A stretch of 64,000 bases of DNA from Erythrocercus mccallii (taxonomy: Eukaryota > Chordata > Aves > Passeriformes > Dicruridae). The notes under the pieces are model-generated. The model had not been told where the DNA came from. It did no database searches and saw nothing but the letters and a program-made list of their open reading frames with translations. A program made the position numbers and the translations under genes. The DNA is taken from contig VZRG01000161.1 of assembly GCA_013397435.1 (NCBI GenBank), forward strand, positions 663,863-727,862. The letters run 5' to 3'. This document shows, piece after piece, positions 1 to 13,600 of the stretch (the first letter of the stretch is position 1; each line of letters begins with the position of its first letter).

Positions 1-2019
1 GTTTGAGGCTCATGGGAAGCATCAGCCCAATGTGGGGAAGAGTTTGCAGCCACAGGAGGGACTGAGCTGGCACAGAAAACGCAGCAGGACAAAAGCTGGG
101 GGAGCACAGCTCAGAGGTGTGTGATGCTGAGAGGAGGGGAGAGCCAAGAACTGACTGAGGAAGGGCTGGGAGCCCTGAGAGCAGGAGCAGGAGCTCGCCT
201 GGGTGTCCTTGGGCTCAGAAAAATGGAGAGCTGTGCATTTGATACAGAAAATTAAAGTGCACCAAAGAAACCCTGACTTCATCATGACTCCTTTTAATAG
301 GAGCACCATTAAATTGGTTCAGTGCTCAGGTTGTAAAGAGTAATTATAGCAACCTACAAGAAAAAAATAGACCTTGTGTAGGGTAGGAATGGAAATATAG
401 GAAAAGTAAAATTATCAGCATGAAAAAGAATCAGAAAAAAAACCCTGGCTAGGATTTCACTCTCCAAGTCTGACTGGACCATTTCCTGCAGCTTGACTAA
501 TCATAAACCTTCTGGTCATTCCCAGTTTATTACCGTCCAAGCTTCTCTCATCCCTGTTTAGGTTATCACATTTATGTTTAAGGCTGTTTTTATCCCAAGC
601 ATTTGTTGCTGATGGCCTTCTTTCCTTACCTTCAGGGCTTTCAATTGCACAATGTACTGTGTACCTGGCAATTCCAAAGCAAATCTGTCTGGAATGATAG
701 ATTACAAATGAAAAATGAGTGATCTGGAATATTTTAATAGCTTATTTCCACCGTGCTTCCTGCCCTGTGCCTCTGCATGTCCCATGCATGTATCCAAAGG
801 GATCAAAGTGTCAGTCAACGTATTCAATAAATTCATTTTTCCTTTTGGTGTTGATAGCAAGGAAATCACCAAGAATGCTGAAAATGCTCTATTGAACAGC
901 AAGAATTAAGTGGTGATGACTGAAAGCTGCCTTACACAGACCAGGAGGTATTTGATTTTAATCAGTCAGGGAGGAAATGGTGAAATAAATGAACACAGTC
1001 TGGTATATTCAGACTACAGGTTCTCTGGGGAAAGAGGAGAGTGCTCTGCTTCTGCGAGGTTAACAGCCTCCCAGTGCCCTTTTTGGGGAGCTGATCCCTG
1101 CTTTGGGAGGGCTTTCCTCCCTTCCAGGCAAATTTCTCATGGATACAACAACCCGAGAGCTGACAAGGACCTCGAGAAGGCTCTTGTGGTGTCCTTATAA
1201 CTGCTCTGTGCTCCAGCACTCAAGGGATTCACTGGCCAGTTATTTAATCCACAGCAGTGGGGAAATCTGGGGTGGAAGGATTTGCATTAAAATTCCTGAT
1301 GATGAAACCCTGACCAGCTCTGCTTTGCCTGTGCTGCACTCTCCCAGCCTCTGAAGCCCCATCTCTCATGGGAGGCCACTGCTTTCCTCTGTGCTGTTTT
1401 CACACCCAGTCAGGGCTGCAATGAACAGTCCTGGGGAGGGATATTGGCTCCAAGCCTTTATTTCCTGAGGGATTTAAATAATTTGGACCAGGAGGAACAC
1501 GGGGTGTTTGTCCTTCACGTTCTGCAAGGTGAGGTGTCTATGAGCAGATGGGTTTTGGGATGCTCATCAGTACTTGATGGTTTCTTCTCTGCTACAATTT
1601 TGCTTCCATGACCCATGAACTGCCACAATTGCAGATCTTTTGAACCCTGCTCTGAACTCCTGGGATCATAATAAGTGATTTAAAGGGAAAAAAAAATCTT
1701 CTTTCTGTTCATTTAGTTAATCTGATTTTTTTTTTTATTTGATATTGCTCAAATTTTTCTATTCAAACTTTTCTAATATGTATTGAGAGATTTAGACATA
1801 ATGAGAAGTGAAGAGACAGCTGAATGAGACAGTTTTAGGCTCATCAGCCCTGGACCTGTCCTAGGATGTTAAGCAAGACTTTGGGAACACTTTGCTAAAT
1901 TTTCCTGAAGTGTCGGGTTCCAAGGAATCTTTGTAAGTAATTGGAAATTGATTTCATGACACTTTGATACTGAGCTCCCCAGTGGCAGCTGTTATTTTAC
2001 ATTTCAGAATGGATGGAAG

Positions 2020-2202
2020 AATTCCTTCCCTGGGAGGGTGGGGTGGCCCAGGTTTCCCAGAGAAGCTGTGGCTGTCCCTGCATCCCTGGAAGTGCCCAAG
2101 GCCGGGCAGGATGGAGCTTTGAGTAACCCAGGGCAGGGGCTTGAATTAGATGGGCTTTTCTGTCCCTTCCAACCTAAACCTTTCTGTGGTTCTGTCGTCT
2201 CC
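2020..2202 (+). mobile_element. CR1 LINE 3' fragment
   Basis: The sequence reads in CR1 sense: a stretch like GAAGTGCCCAAGGCC..GGCAGG, then CCCTTCCAACCTAAACC, then TTTCTGTGGTTCTGT, the degenerate octamer end of avian CR1 elements. It is a 5'-truncated, decayed copy with no coding capacity. Confidence 0.75.
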
Positions 2203-2478
2203 TTTCAATCTCTTCGCAGCAAAACGACTCAAACATCACCAGCACGTTCTTGCTCCTGGATGCGCTTTAAATAAAATCAGCAAGGCTCCCCAGGATTACC
2301 TCATACTTCCCTGGGATCCCAGAGCCAGAGCATTAAAATAATGAAATGAAAAATTAGGAGAGCAGAACCAGCTTCCTGTTGGGAAAGAATAAATCAGCGT
2401 CCGTGCCTTTGTGGCTGACCCAGCACTCAGGTGTGAGCAGCAGAGCCTCTGTCCCAGGAGAGGCTGGAACAGCCCCTG

Positions 2479-2530
2479 ATTACATCTGCAAGAGGTGGGT
2501 GCTAATTACATCTGCAAGAGGTGGGTGCTA
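2479..2530 (+). repeat. Perfect 26-bp direct duplication
   Basis: ATTACATCTGCAAGAGGTGG, continuing GTGCTA, occurs twice back to back with no mismatch, pointing to a young tandem duplication. Confidence 0.92.
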
Positions 2531-2786
2531 ACTTTACCAGGAGCTGCTAACTGAGACCTCTGCCCACGAGACTGGAGCAATTTTCCATCTCAGCCTCACT
2601 TTCTGAGGCTGAGTTCTGGGAAGAGAGCCTAGCCCTCGAGTGCTTGGTGTTGTGATTTCAGCATCGCTGCTTGCAACGCTCCTCAGAGCCCGAGACTTTG
2701 GGAAGAGCCTGTTTCCCTTTCCTATTTCCAGTCACAGAGCCACAGCAGTGTCCAGCTGCTCTCTGGCTCGGCCAGGGCAGGGGCAG

Positions 2787-2841
2787 TGAGGTGGTCAGTG
2801 AGATGAGGTGGTCACTGAGGATAAGGTGGTCACTGAGGCTG
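2787..2841 (+). repeat. 18-bp tandem repeat, about three copies
   Basis: GAGGTGGTCAGTGAGAT, GAGGTGGTCACTGAGGAT and AAGGTGGTCACTGAGGCT follow one another with small differences. Confidence 0.85.
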
Positions 2842-4394
2842 GTCCCTCAGGCTCTGTTTCCCCCCTGCTCTGGCTCCCTGCCTGTGTTCTCTCGCACATA
2901 TCCTCAGCTGAAAAGAATATATTCAATCCTTTGTGTTCAGCCTTCCCCTCCCAGACACCACAGGGGTTCTTTACAGTGATAATGTGTTATAGGGTATCTG
3001 GATTCATTTCCAGACCTGAGGCAGAGCACTCTCCTCACTCCATAGAAAGCCTGCGTGTTTTCTGTTCTTATCCCAGCACAGCAAAGGTTCCTGTTCTCTG
3101 TTTGCCAGGTACAGCACACAATGTTCTGTGTCCCTGTACAAAGCCCTGGCTGTGCTGTTGTTTCTGGGTAAACCACACCATCTCTCTCTGAACCTGCAAA
3201 AGCTCTTTGCTGTGTGTTGAACTTCCCTCCTGATCCTGGGGTGGGTTTCTGGAGGGGTTTGCCATGGTCTGCTCTGTTCCCAGTGCTGGGGTGGATCCCA
3301 CTGACTGCATCTGCTGATCCAGCCCTGGGAGCATGAAAATACTGCTCTGCTTCTCCAAAATACAGGAATATTTCCTGAGGGTGCCCATCAAGCTGACACC
3401 TCTTCACAGAGCTTCACTGCCTTTTACTGTCACTGCTGTAGAAAATCCTCTGAGCCAGATCCTGTAATACATTTAAAATCTCATAATTTCCTTTGTGCAA
3501 TATTTTGATCAACTGTTTTGCCTGCTGAGCTGTGGGAGAGGCAAGGACAGCCCTAAGGGAGAGCCTGGAAACTTTCCAGGCTGGTGATCTCTCTTGCCTG
3601 GCTGCAGTACAGATGTTGAACAGACCTTTCTGCTGGTAAGTCATGGCACAGCAGAGCCCTGCAGGGCTGAGCTCTCATCCCTCCTCCCTGCAAATGAACC
3701 CAGCTGCCCCTGCAGCCAGCACACAGCAGAGAATTTATTGACTGGCTCTGGAATTAGGCAATTCTCTTAATTGGCTTCATTTTCAGGACTCCGTCATTCT
3801 CCCCCTGCACTGTTGGTGGCACAGCTATTTCTGTGCTGGTCGGGAGCAAAACCCCCAGGATTGGACAGCAAAGCAATCAAAGCCAAGGACAGACACCTCT
3901 CAAAGATAATTGCATCCAGATATCCTGTGAGCCTTTACAAATCCCCTGTCAGCCTCCACAGGTCTTCCCCTCCTGTGGCTTTGCTTTGAGGAGCCTCTAT
4001 TAAGCAACAGGACATCCCCAGACAGTGCCAGCAGTGAGACAAAAGTCTCCTTTTCATGATTTGCCTGCCCAGTGCTTCCCAAGGTATTCTTAAATATTTT
4101 TTTTTTAATTTTATTTTTATTTCTAAGGGTCAGAATGATTGGGGTGGCTCAGCTTTCCCCGTGTACAAAGCTTATTAGAGAGCACTTGGACTTTGGTGGG
4201 GCTTTTCATTCAGTTGTGGGATTTATTTTCCTTTTCTTTGGATGTTCATCCCCGTGTCATTTCCCACAATGAACTTGGGGTCTGAGCTTGGATATGTTTT
4301 GATTAAATGCAGTGGGAGTCAATAATTGTGAGTTGTTGTGGACACAGTTCCTAGGTGAGAAAACCACACACTATTTTTCATACACCAAGCTCAT

Positions 4395-4581
4395 GATATT
4401 CAGTATAATATTATGCTTTATTTACATATCCATATTCACAAATGCACTCAAAAATGTTTTATTTCTGTTTCAATATCTCTTTGACCAGTAAAAAAAAAAA
4501 AAGAACTTCCATAAGTAGGATTTGTTGTCTCTTTTAAGCAGGGTGGTTGTAGCACAGCCGTGATCCTACAAAAATGCAGTG
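4395..4581 (-). terminator. LRR gene 3' UTR with two AATAAA signals
   Basis: Downstream of the TAG, the minus strand has AATAAA at 4463-4458 and again at 4422-4417, within 170 nt of the stop. This placement supports 4582-4693 being the terminal exon. The exact cleavage site is not determined. Confidence 0.55.
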
Positions 4582-4693
4582 CTAGAGTATAGTACACATT
4601 CTGTAAAAAAACCTGACATCAGGGGGTGAGCAGTCCTCTGGCAGTTTTGGGATACCATCCAGCATTTTCAGATTTGGCAAACTGGAGAACACA
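4582..4693 (-). CDS. LRR gene last exon (LRR C-cap)
   Basis: It encodes VFSSLPNLKMLDGIPKLPED and then CSPPDVRFFYRMCTIL before a TAG at 4584-4582. The acceptor TCTCTCTTTAAG has a long pyrimidine tract and the phase is exactly that required by exon 6. LPNLKMLDG is the standard cap of SDS22-like proteins. A weak donor near the end (GTCAG|GTTTTT) means the last few residues could differ if another exon follows. Confidence 0.75.
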
Positions 4694-7600
4694 CTTAAAG
4701 AGAGACAAAAGAGAAAATAGAAATTGAGAAAAATAATCTTGAGAACAAACCAGACACTGATAAAAAAGAGACAGTGGATTCAAACATATCTAAAATAGAT
4801 TTGGGTTGTTGGAAATCTTGATTTGTCATTTGTTGCAGAATTTATCTGATAAAGAGCTAATTAAAACTCTCAGATTTCACTCTATTACACCACTTTTATA
4901 TCCTCAGACTCAATAAAGCACTTCAAGAATGTCTTCCAACACTGAGAATGAACATAATACCAGAGTTATACCAAATAGCACCGTTATTTAATTGCCCTAG
5001 GAACTGGCAGATTGAGAGCAGAAACACTATTAGGAATTGTTAAAAGGTGTTTTTCTGCTTTTGTTCTCATGGACTTTTAGATATGCAAATAAGATGTGAA
5101 ATCCGTCATTTAAAATTTACTTTTCCCCTTCCATTCTTCCATTATCTGCCTCCCTGCCTTTAGAAAGCACCAGCATCACCACCACGCTGCCAAAGGGATG
5201 CCCACAAGACTCAAGGGAAAACACACTGGAAACTCAGAAAGATTTTTATTAAAAACTTCCTTTAAACTCCTCTTTTCTTTTTTCCCCCCTCCCAGGAAGT
5301 GATGGGAGGAGATGTGTCCCATTTCAGACACACTCTGCAAGGCTTGTCTTTAAAATAGCAACACCTGGCTGTGTTTGTAGCAGGGAAAAACATGCAACCA
5401 TGCAGATTTTCTAAGAGTAAGACTTAGAATAGATTATATTCTCCTGAATTTTCCTTGATTGTAATGTCTTGGATTAGAATTTCCATTTCCTCAGTGTCTG
5501 AGGCTGCTCTGTTAAATCTCCAGCACGTCCCAAAGCCTGCAGCACAACTTTCACTGAGGGGCTGCTCAAGGCAGAGCAGCTTCCACAGCCCTGCCACAGG
5601 GATGGGGGAAATCCAGAAAAATCAAATGAAGGGAACATAATTTTCTCCTGCTTTTGCTCCTGTCTTTCAAGACATCCTCCTGATTCCATCTCTGACATGT
5701 AATGCAATTTAGGCTCCTTGCAGAACCCACCAAGGGTACAGTGAGACTGAAGAGAGTTGGAGTAATAGGTACTTTCTATTAATAAAAGGGAATCTAATTT
5801 ATCTGCCCTGCTCACTGTGTCTAAACTTGATCCATGGGCTTAGCTCAGCTCCAGAACTGCCTGTCATGCCATTAAAAAGCATCATAGGCAGTTTCTGAAT
5901 ATTTGGGGGCTTTTATCACATAATAACTCACTAACCCACGTTCCTGGAGCATTGAAACTGTGGGAAATTGAAAAGCTTCTTTCGAAAGCTTTGCTGGATT
6001 TGAGATCCTATTCCTGTGAAACTCTGACAAACACTTTTTTGTGCTTATCACTTTTGTTAGCCACGAGAGGGTCAGACTTACAGTTGCCTGTATCTTTCCT
6101 GGAACTCACAGGGATTCCTCTTGAGGATGAGGGATTCAAGGGGAGTGTGTCTGAAGTCTGAAATCCCACTTAGGGTCGTGATGTTATTTTCAGCGAGAGA
6201 TAAGTGCTGAATCTGAGGGATCTTTGGCAGCTGTTTGAAGGATGTAAAGTGGTTTTTATTTACATTTAGCTCTCTGCATCTGTAAAGTACAAAGTGTATG
6301 GCATCACTGTCGCATCTGGGACAGAACCCCTCCAACAGGGATGAGTTTTATACACTGCTTTTACATTTGTGCTATTTTTGCCCAGTCGTGAGCTGCCAGA
6401 TCAGATCCTTACACTTCATATTCCCTAATTTCTTTCTCTTGTACAACAGACGCACCACTATTTCTGTTCTCAATACTACAGCTCTCCATACACCTCAACA
6501 CACAACAGCAGAGTAGCAGCAGATGGATGGTAAAATAAATTTATAGTTGTCATGGTCATGCTTGGCCTCTCTGCTTGGGTTATGTTCCCCTATCTCTTCA
6601 CAGAGATTCCTTCTGTGCTCAACAACTTCCCCTCTTGGCACAGATCTCCCTGAAGCTGACAGGACTCATTAATTATTCCCCAGGAATAAAGGGGACATCA
6701 TCTGATCTCCTCACTGGATATTTCCAGCCTGGGGATGGCATGAACTCAGAACAGCAATAAACTGATGGATTCTCATTCCAGTACCCCCCAAGAGCAGATT
6801 TGGCAGCTCTCAAGAGCCTGCTCCAGCTGTCACTTCAGTAAAATTTTGATTTCTGTGATATTACACAAAAATAGAAGCAGGACATTTTGTCTACCTTGGC
6901 AACCTTATGGCACTGAGGTCTGTCAAAGAATTGTCCACCAGCCAGAGCTTTTCCACCCGAATTAATCTTCGGAGGATTCTTTTGAAGTTTTCCACCTGGT
7001 AAAGATCACCCAGGTCCTGGAAAGAAAGGTTCAGCTCCTGGGAAGGGAAAAATAAGAGAAATCACTTTTTTTTTTTCTTGCTTTGTAATAGCTCTGTCAT
7101 TAAATATAGAATTAGTCAGAAGTAGTTAAAATGAGAATACATTTTATGCTGCTGCTCTTATTACAACTGGTGGTACCAAGTGCTAAATTCACCTCCGAGT
7201 CATAGTGATGGACCCCTTAATTCTTTGAAAGGAAGAAAGAAACCATCTCTCAAGCAGAATTTTAGTGTCCATCTCCTCCTTCCTCTATGAGTGGGGTTAC
7301 CAGTGCGTGGGGAGGGAGCAGGACTGAGGGATTGTGGCTTATTGGTTTGGCTCCTAAACTCATCTGGCACCAAAGTGCTGCACAGCAGCCAGGCATAAAT
7401 ATTCATACAGTCCTCACAGAATGGTCTGGGTTGGCAGGGAATTTAAAATTCATCCAATTCCACCCCCTGCCATAGCCAGGGACACCTTCCTTAGAGCAGC
7501 TTTTAACCCATTCAATGCAATGAGCAGCCAGCACATCATTATTTGGCTTCTCTACAACTACAGTCCAAAGTGTTAATGAGAAAGTTTTACAGCACAGTTT

Positions 7601-10600
7601 TCCCAGTTCTCTTGCAGCCTCTTTTCCCATTTCTCCGTGTCAGTTACTTGTTTTCTTTTTTTCAGAGTATGTTCTTCTTTTCTGAAAAACAGCTCTTCTT
7701 CTGAGGGCCCTGGTCAGAGAAAAAGATTTACAGTTGAGGATGTGATGCGGAACTGGCACTTAGTCCCTTCCTGGAAGAATAAATATATATATTGCTGGGA
7801 AGGTTCTGTAATGAAGAAATATATATAATATTATAGGTGTGTAAGTTTCCAGGCTTCTGAGATATAAATTAATGGAAAAATTTTTCTACCATTTCCAGGC
7901 CCATAATTCAGCCAGCAATCCCCAGTCGTGATGATTTTGTGCATGGTTGGTAAATGACAGATCTGCTACAGCTCAGAATGAAAACTATTTCTGAAGGGTT
8001 CTTCATAAGGATCTGAGTTCTGAACCTCTGCTTATCCCTTGTCATGCTATGAGTTTGCCTTTGATTGTCCTGAGAAAGGAAAACGTTTGCAGCTTCCAGA
8101 GCAGTGACCAGGATCAACAGCCCCACTCCAAACCTCACTTGTATTGAGACACTGGAGACTTAATGAAATGTTCAGAGCTATGGACTTCTTCAAATTCCCG
8201 ATTTAAGGCTGGAAAAATTCCACTGTTTACTCCCAAACATGCAAATACTGGAATTTAAAACCCATCTGTTCTTGAGTGTGTCTATAGATTGCAATTGAGC
8301 CAATTTACTCTTAAAATATGATATATGTGCCACTGTTTGCAGGACTGGGTTTCCCTCTTGCTTTCTTGCACTCTGAGCGGTCAAATGTTAATGAACTTTT
8401 GAGAGAAGTAATCAGCACCACATTAATACTAAAAATTTTCAATTAGCAGTGCAGGCAGTTGTTTTTCATTTTGGAAATTACAAAGGATAATTCCCTAATG
8501 ATTAAAAAAAAAAAAAAAAAAAAGCAAGCCTGGGCACTGTGAGATGAAATCATGCCCCTTTTCAAAAGAAATGGCAAGCTCCATGATTTAAGCACATCAC
8601 TTTTAGGGATGTACTCCTTGGCTCAGTGGAGTTGGGGCTGAAATGTCCAAATGTGTTTTTGACCTTACCTTCCCTCACTCGGGGGCAGCGGAGCTGATTT
8701 CCCCGAACGCCGAGTTCTTCTACATCACACCAGCCAAGGTACTTGAAGGAGTCAGAAGGAAGCTCAAAAAAAAAAAAGCAAAATAAAGACGTAAAAGACT
8801 CAGTAAAAGCTCTTGAGGTTTTGACGTTGTGCTTTCTCTTATTTCTGGCCTATTATTTCTGGCAGAAATCCCTCCAGTCAGAGCCAGATGCAGGAGCTGG
8901 TAAATGTTGTGGGAATTCACACTTAAGTGGAGTTTGCCACAGCTTGTCCTGGTTAACTCCAAAAAATTGGTTCAAATATTGGAGAGAGCCTTCTCAGGGC
9001 TCATTATCCACCTGCTCATGGCATCAGTTTGGTGCTCAGGGCCCAAAGGTTGAGGCAAATCCCCTGGCCCCAAAGAACAGGACCTCATTTTTATTCCACC
9101 TCAGGTTTGGAAGATAAGAGATAAACAAAATCCACTTCAAAGCTGAGGAAGAGATTTCTGCCTTAGCTCCCCTTTTCTACAAACCTGCAATCAGACTGGA
9201 AAAGCCAACACTTACTGGGAAAGGTAGCCTGGAGTCCCAGCTCTGCCCAAGGATTCCTCTGTTTTGGGGTAAAAACGGTGAAATTCTGTGTGTCTCGTCA
9301 AGGATGGAGCAGCAGGAGGAATAAGATTTAAAGAACTCTTGAGTGGTTGTAGTCAGACCTGAGGAGCTAAAGAAGAGATGTTAAACCAGTGCAAATTCTG
9401 TCCAGAGAAATGCAGATTTTATTGGTTTTGCTTTATCATTACAGAAAATAGTTACAGAAAATACAGAATAACTCGAGGTAGGACTTGCCAGCAGGCAACA
9501 GCCCCATCCCGAAGCCAAAGCATGGGCAATCCCCTCACCCCTCACCTGAGCTGCTTTCCTTACACACAGGAGCCTTTCACAGATGTGTCCGAACAGCAGA
9601 AAGAGCAATTTACTGACAGTTTGTTAGGAAAACTGAGCCTTGGAGAAAATGGAGAGCTGAACTTGTTCAGCAGCACGATGTGTTTGTTCCCTTCTACCCA
9701 GGAGAGCCCTGCTTTTGTGGATCTGGGTTGGATGGAAAGATACCTCAGTTAGTGATTTGATTCCGTTGTACATGTGTTTTAACTCATCATTTGACTAGTA
9801 TTAGTATATTTATTTTAATCTCTTGGATGTGTTCTAGGGGATTCTCAGAGCTCTGGAGAAAAGCTGAACTTTGTTCAATAGAGTCTTCAAATCACAGTAT
9901 CATTAGTGCTGGGAAAGATCTCCAAGGTTACCAAGTCAATCTTCAGCTCGAAGTCGTGTGCCCATGTGCTCTCTTAGTCCTTTGCCTAAAAACATTTCCA
10001 AAAGTCACATTTTATAAACCCCAAATGGGGCAATTTCTCCAGTTGTGCTTCAGAGGGTTGAAGACCTTGCGGACTGGCAGCTGCAATTTAGGAATTTACC
10101 ACAGAAGACTCGAAAACAATGATTTAATTTGGTCAGGGTGTGCATCCAGCACTGTAATTTGACATTTACTCTACAGGCTTGGGGAGCTCTTGCCAGGGAG
10201 CCTCAGCTGTCAGTCAGCATCATAAAACAACTGGAGTCAGGAGCAGAAATACAGGATAAAAATGCAGCTTTAGCATGGTTTGGAGAGGAAGGTAGGGAAG
10301 GTCTCATAGTGGGAGTGACAGACAGGCTAAACAGAATGTTGGTTACAAGGGACAATTGCAGATTATTGGCAAACCCTCATGAAGAGACGTGTGCTGGTGA
10401 GCTCAGGGCAGGAGCAGCTCTGACAAAGAGCTCTCCTCCCTTCTGCTTGATGGTGGGGCTTTAATGGGGTCAGAGCAGCCCCAGTGAGCTGTAGGTGACT
10501 TCCAGGGAGCTCTGTGAGCTCGGCATTTTGGAAAATAACAGCTATTTACTGAGACACTTCTGGAGGTGACCTGCAGGCAAACAGCCCCTTGTGGGGTGTG

Positions 10601-13600
10601 TGTGTTACAGAGCAGCAGGGGCTCACACACTGCAACCCTGTGCAAAGAGGATTTGCTTTGGGTAAATAGGAAAAAAACTCCAGAAAATAAAAAAAGTGCT
10701 GGGAATTCTTGTTTAGCTCTATCTTGGTGTTTGTTCTGCTTTTACTTCCTTGTATGTTAAATGAGATCAGACCAAAGTAATTTGTGGAAATTCTTTTGTG
10801 TTTAAGAAAAAGATCTGTTATTTTTTTCTCAGTTTGGAAGTGATCTTTCAGGATGTGTTCAAATGACTATTTATAACTGCAAGACTTTTCAAAACCTACC
10901 TTCCTCTCAGCTAGATACTACCTCCTCTGCTGAGACAGGAATATACCCTCCCAGTCCCTGGAAATGTGGGATAAAACATTTTAGCTGAACCATTTAACAT
11001 GATATCTGTTCTGATCTCCTGGCAGGAAACCCACTCACAAAATTCTGCATCAGCGGTGGCAAATAAAACACAAAGTTCCAAAAAAAAAAAAAAAAAAGTG
11101 ATGGATACGACTTCCCCAGTCAGGTGGGTAGTGAGATTTCCATGGGAAAGAGTGACAGAGAGAAACATCTTCCATCTCAAAACTGCCTGAGTTTGATAAG
11201 CACCAGCTGGACCCCCACATTATGTCACAGAAGATTTTTCTGGAGGAGCAAGTGCCACCCAGCTTTTCTCTCCCTTGCTTTGTTTACCTTCCTATTTTGC
11301 TGCAAAAGTGATGCAGAAGGGGTGGCAACGAACCAGGCAGGATGCAATTCCAAGCAATTACAGGTTGCACAATACATGAAAGGAACAAAATTTCCTGCCT
11401 TGATTGTGAGGCCCTTTGGCTGGATATGAATCTCCAATGGCACCTCAGGGAGCAGCACACTAGATTATGTCAAGCATTAAAGGGAAAAAAATTAGATTCA
11501 TGATGTCTGTCCAGGCTGAGTCATTTCCTCTCCCTTCGCCTGCAGTGAGAAATTGGTGGTTATCATAAATCATGGACCTAAATTCTTATGAGAGAAGAAT
11601 TAATTTCACTAATGGAAACCCTCTGTGGCAATTGCATTCCTCCATGCTCCCTCTTTTTGGGGGGTGTGGGGGAATATTTATGATGTCTTTTAAGCAGAGG
11701 TACTTGACTATATTTTAAGAATTCTATAATAGAGGTTTGGAAAGGAAATTTCAAAAGGTAATGGGGGGAAAAAGAATCTTGTGTGTGACCAGCTTCTAAT
11801 TTCTGAGGCTGGCCCTCAGTCCAGTTCCTATCATGGCTTTGCTGACAACACCAAATCCAGGCACAACTTGTTGTTTTTCATCTCAGTAATAAACAAAACC
11901 CCTAAAAATTGTACCAAACAATTCTCTGCAGGCACCTTGAAGTCTGGAGTGCTCTGTGTGAGCTGGCAATAGGGAGCACAGGCCATGGGGTAACTGGAAG
12001 CACTCATGGTTAACCCCTTGTATTTTATGTTATTCTCCTCAGTGGAAGCCCCAGTGAGGAATTCAGTGCCTGAAGTGTTTTGCAAACTGTCAGCAATGAG
12101 AACAGAAGAGCTCCTGCCTTCTTCAGAACATGACTGAGGAGATACCAGAGGTACCAGGAATCGGCCATTCCTTGGCAAACCAAGCACTGCTGAGCTCCCT
12201 GATCAAAGTCCCACCTCATCAAGATGTCAGTGTCAGCTGCGTGGCTGTGAAACGTTCTCCTCTCACTGACACCTTGGCCAGGTGTCCCCAGAGCCCAGAG
12301 TGCTCCAGGTTTCCTGACTGCACTGCAAGTACATCTGAGTCCAGCTGCCTTTAAGTGCAGGATACATTAAAAGCCCACGGAAAGGCTTTGAAGAGCTAAA
12401 GCTGAGCTACTTCTGAAACGACACCAGCGAAAGATATTGAGTGAGAAACGGAGTGAAACGTCCCTCCTGTGTATATTTTAGATGTTTGGCTGTTAAAAAA
12501 GGAGTGCCAGTCAAAAGACTCCTTTCTCCTGATGAAACAGCCACCTCGACAAACAAACATCTGAGACTCGACAGCCCAGGTTCAGCTCTGCTGCACAGAA
12601 AATGGGAAGCTCAGCTAAAGAGGAGTAAAGATAAAGGAGCTTATGAGCTAAGTCTTACATTTGGGATTTGAAAGGCTTTTTGTCCCAGCCTTTTGAGCAG
12701 TTTGGGTCTAACTTCCCCCAGCCTTATCCCCAGCTGCTCTTCAGGAATCAGCATCCTTGAGCAGGCTTGGCTCTCCCTGAACCACGGCTGCTTTCCCCTT
12801 AAATCTGAAATGCCCTGCATGAAAGGTTTGGGAACAAGTAGCAGGGCTATTCATACTAACTCTGCACACATCCAGAGTCAGAACTCCCGTGGTGCTTGCT
12901 ACATCCCACTGAATCACAGCCCATATGTGATGGAAAGGCCCCTGCTCCCGTGTGGTTGATCTCAGTGAAGTCTGGTCAGGTTCTTTTTTAGCAGCAAAGC
13001 GCTCTCAGTTCATTCAGTCCTGATATTATGGAAATGAAAAACCATTCTAAAGGAAGGAACCAAATCAAATGTGTTTTGAGATCATCTTTGAGGAATACAA
13101 AAAAAAATCCAAACTAGAGGAACTAAGAAAAGAGCAATAAATTCTCCCAAAGCAAAAAGAGTTTGTATCACTGGGTGAGAGCTGCTGGTTTTGCAGGCCC
13201 TAAGAGAGCTGGTTCTGGATCTGCCCAAACCACCTGCTCAGGGAAGTGCTTGCTCCCAGGTTCCAAACACCCAATTATTTATGTTGTCCCAGTCCGTGGC
13301 AAATGCTAAAGCCATCCACATAAACGAACTGCAGGGGTAACTTAACAACACAATTTGTGCAAGTATTTAAAAGATGGCAAACTCGGAATTCAGGCTGTGC
13401 TTCATTTCAAATGCACACAATTTACTGCTCCAGAGCAGCTCTGCTTGTATGCAAATATTTATTATGAGAACTCTCTGAACTTCAGAGAGTAGAAGATATG
13501 GACATAGTGTTTGCATGCTCTATTACCTTTCAATTATTTTTATAGGAGTTTTATGAGACATTATGCAACATTTTGAAGCAGTTATTTTGAGTGTAATTTA

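Larger units (their letters stand above)
1..4394. other. Intergenic sequence left of the LRR gene
   Basis: It holds one CR1 fragment (2020-2202), two small tandem repeats (2479-2530, 2787-2841) and some open frames up to 156 codons without recognisable domains or splice support. No gene was recognised. Confidence 0.6.

Noticed and set aside
2937..3407. 156-codon minus-strand open frame.
   Set aside because: No recognised domain, no splice or promoter context, and composition like non-coding GC-richer sequence.
3414..3529. Minus-strand exon-like segment ending KRQ-stop with a good acceptor (CTCTCCCACAG), first taken as the last LRR exon.
   Set aside because: The true cap exon at 4582-4693 fits phase and family exactly, ends in a stop and is followed by AATAAA signals, so a further exon is not needed and this one does not fit exon 6 in frame.
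7666..7802. Plus-strand exon-like segment with an excellent acceptor (TTTTCTTTTTTTCAG) and an open frame.
   Set aside because: It overlaps LRR exon 4 on the other strand, its only donor in range (GTTCTG) is weak, and the minus-strand exon meets a strict phase prediction.
8689..8738. Plus-strand short open segment reading ELISPNAEFFYITPAK.
   Set aside because: It lies over LRR exon 3. The plus-strand donor (GTACTT) is weak, while the minus-strand donor (GTAAGG) is near consensus.
9568..9752. Plus-strand open frame with acceptor TTCCTTACACACAG reading EPFTDVSEQQKEQFTDSLLG.
   Set aside because: No usable donor in phase, no recognised family, and no link to other segments; kept only as a curiosity.
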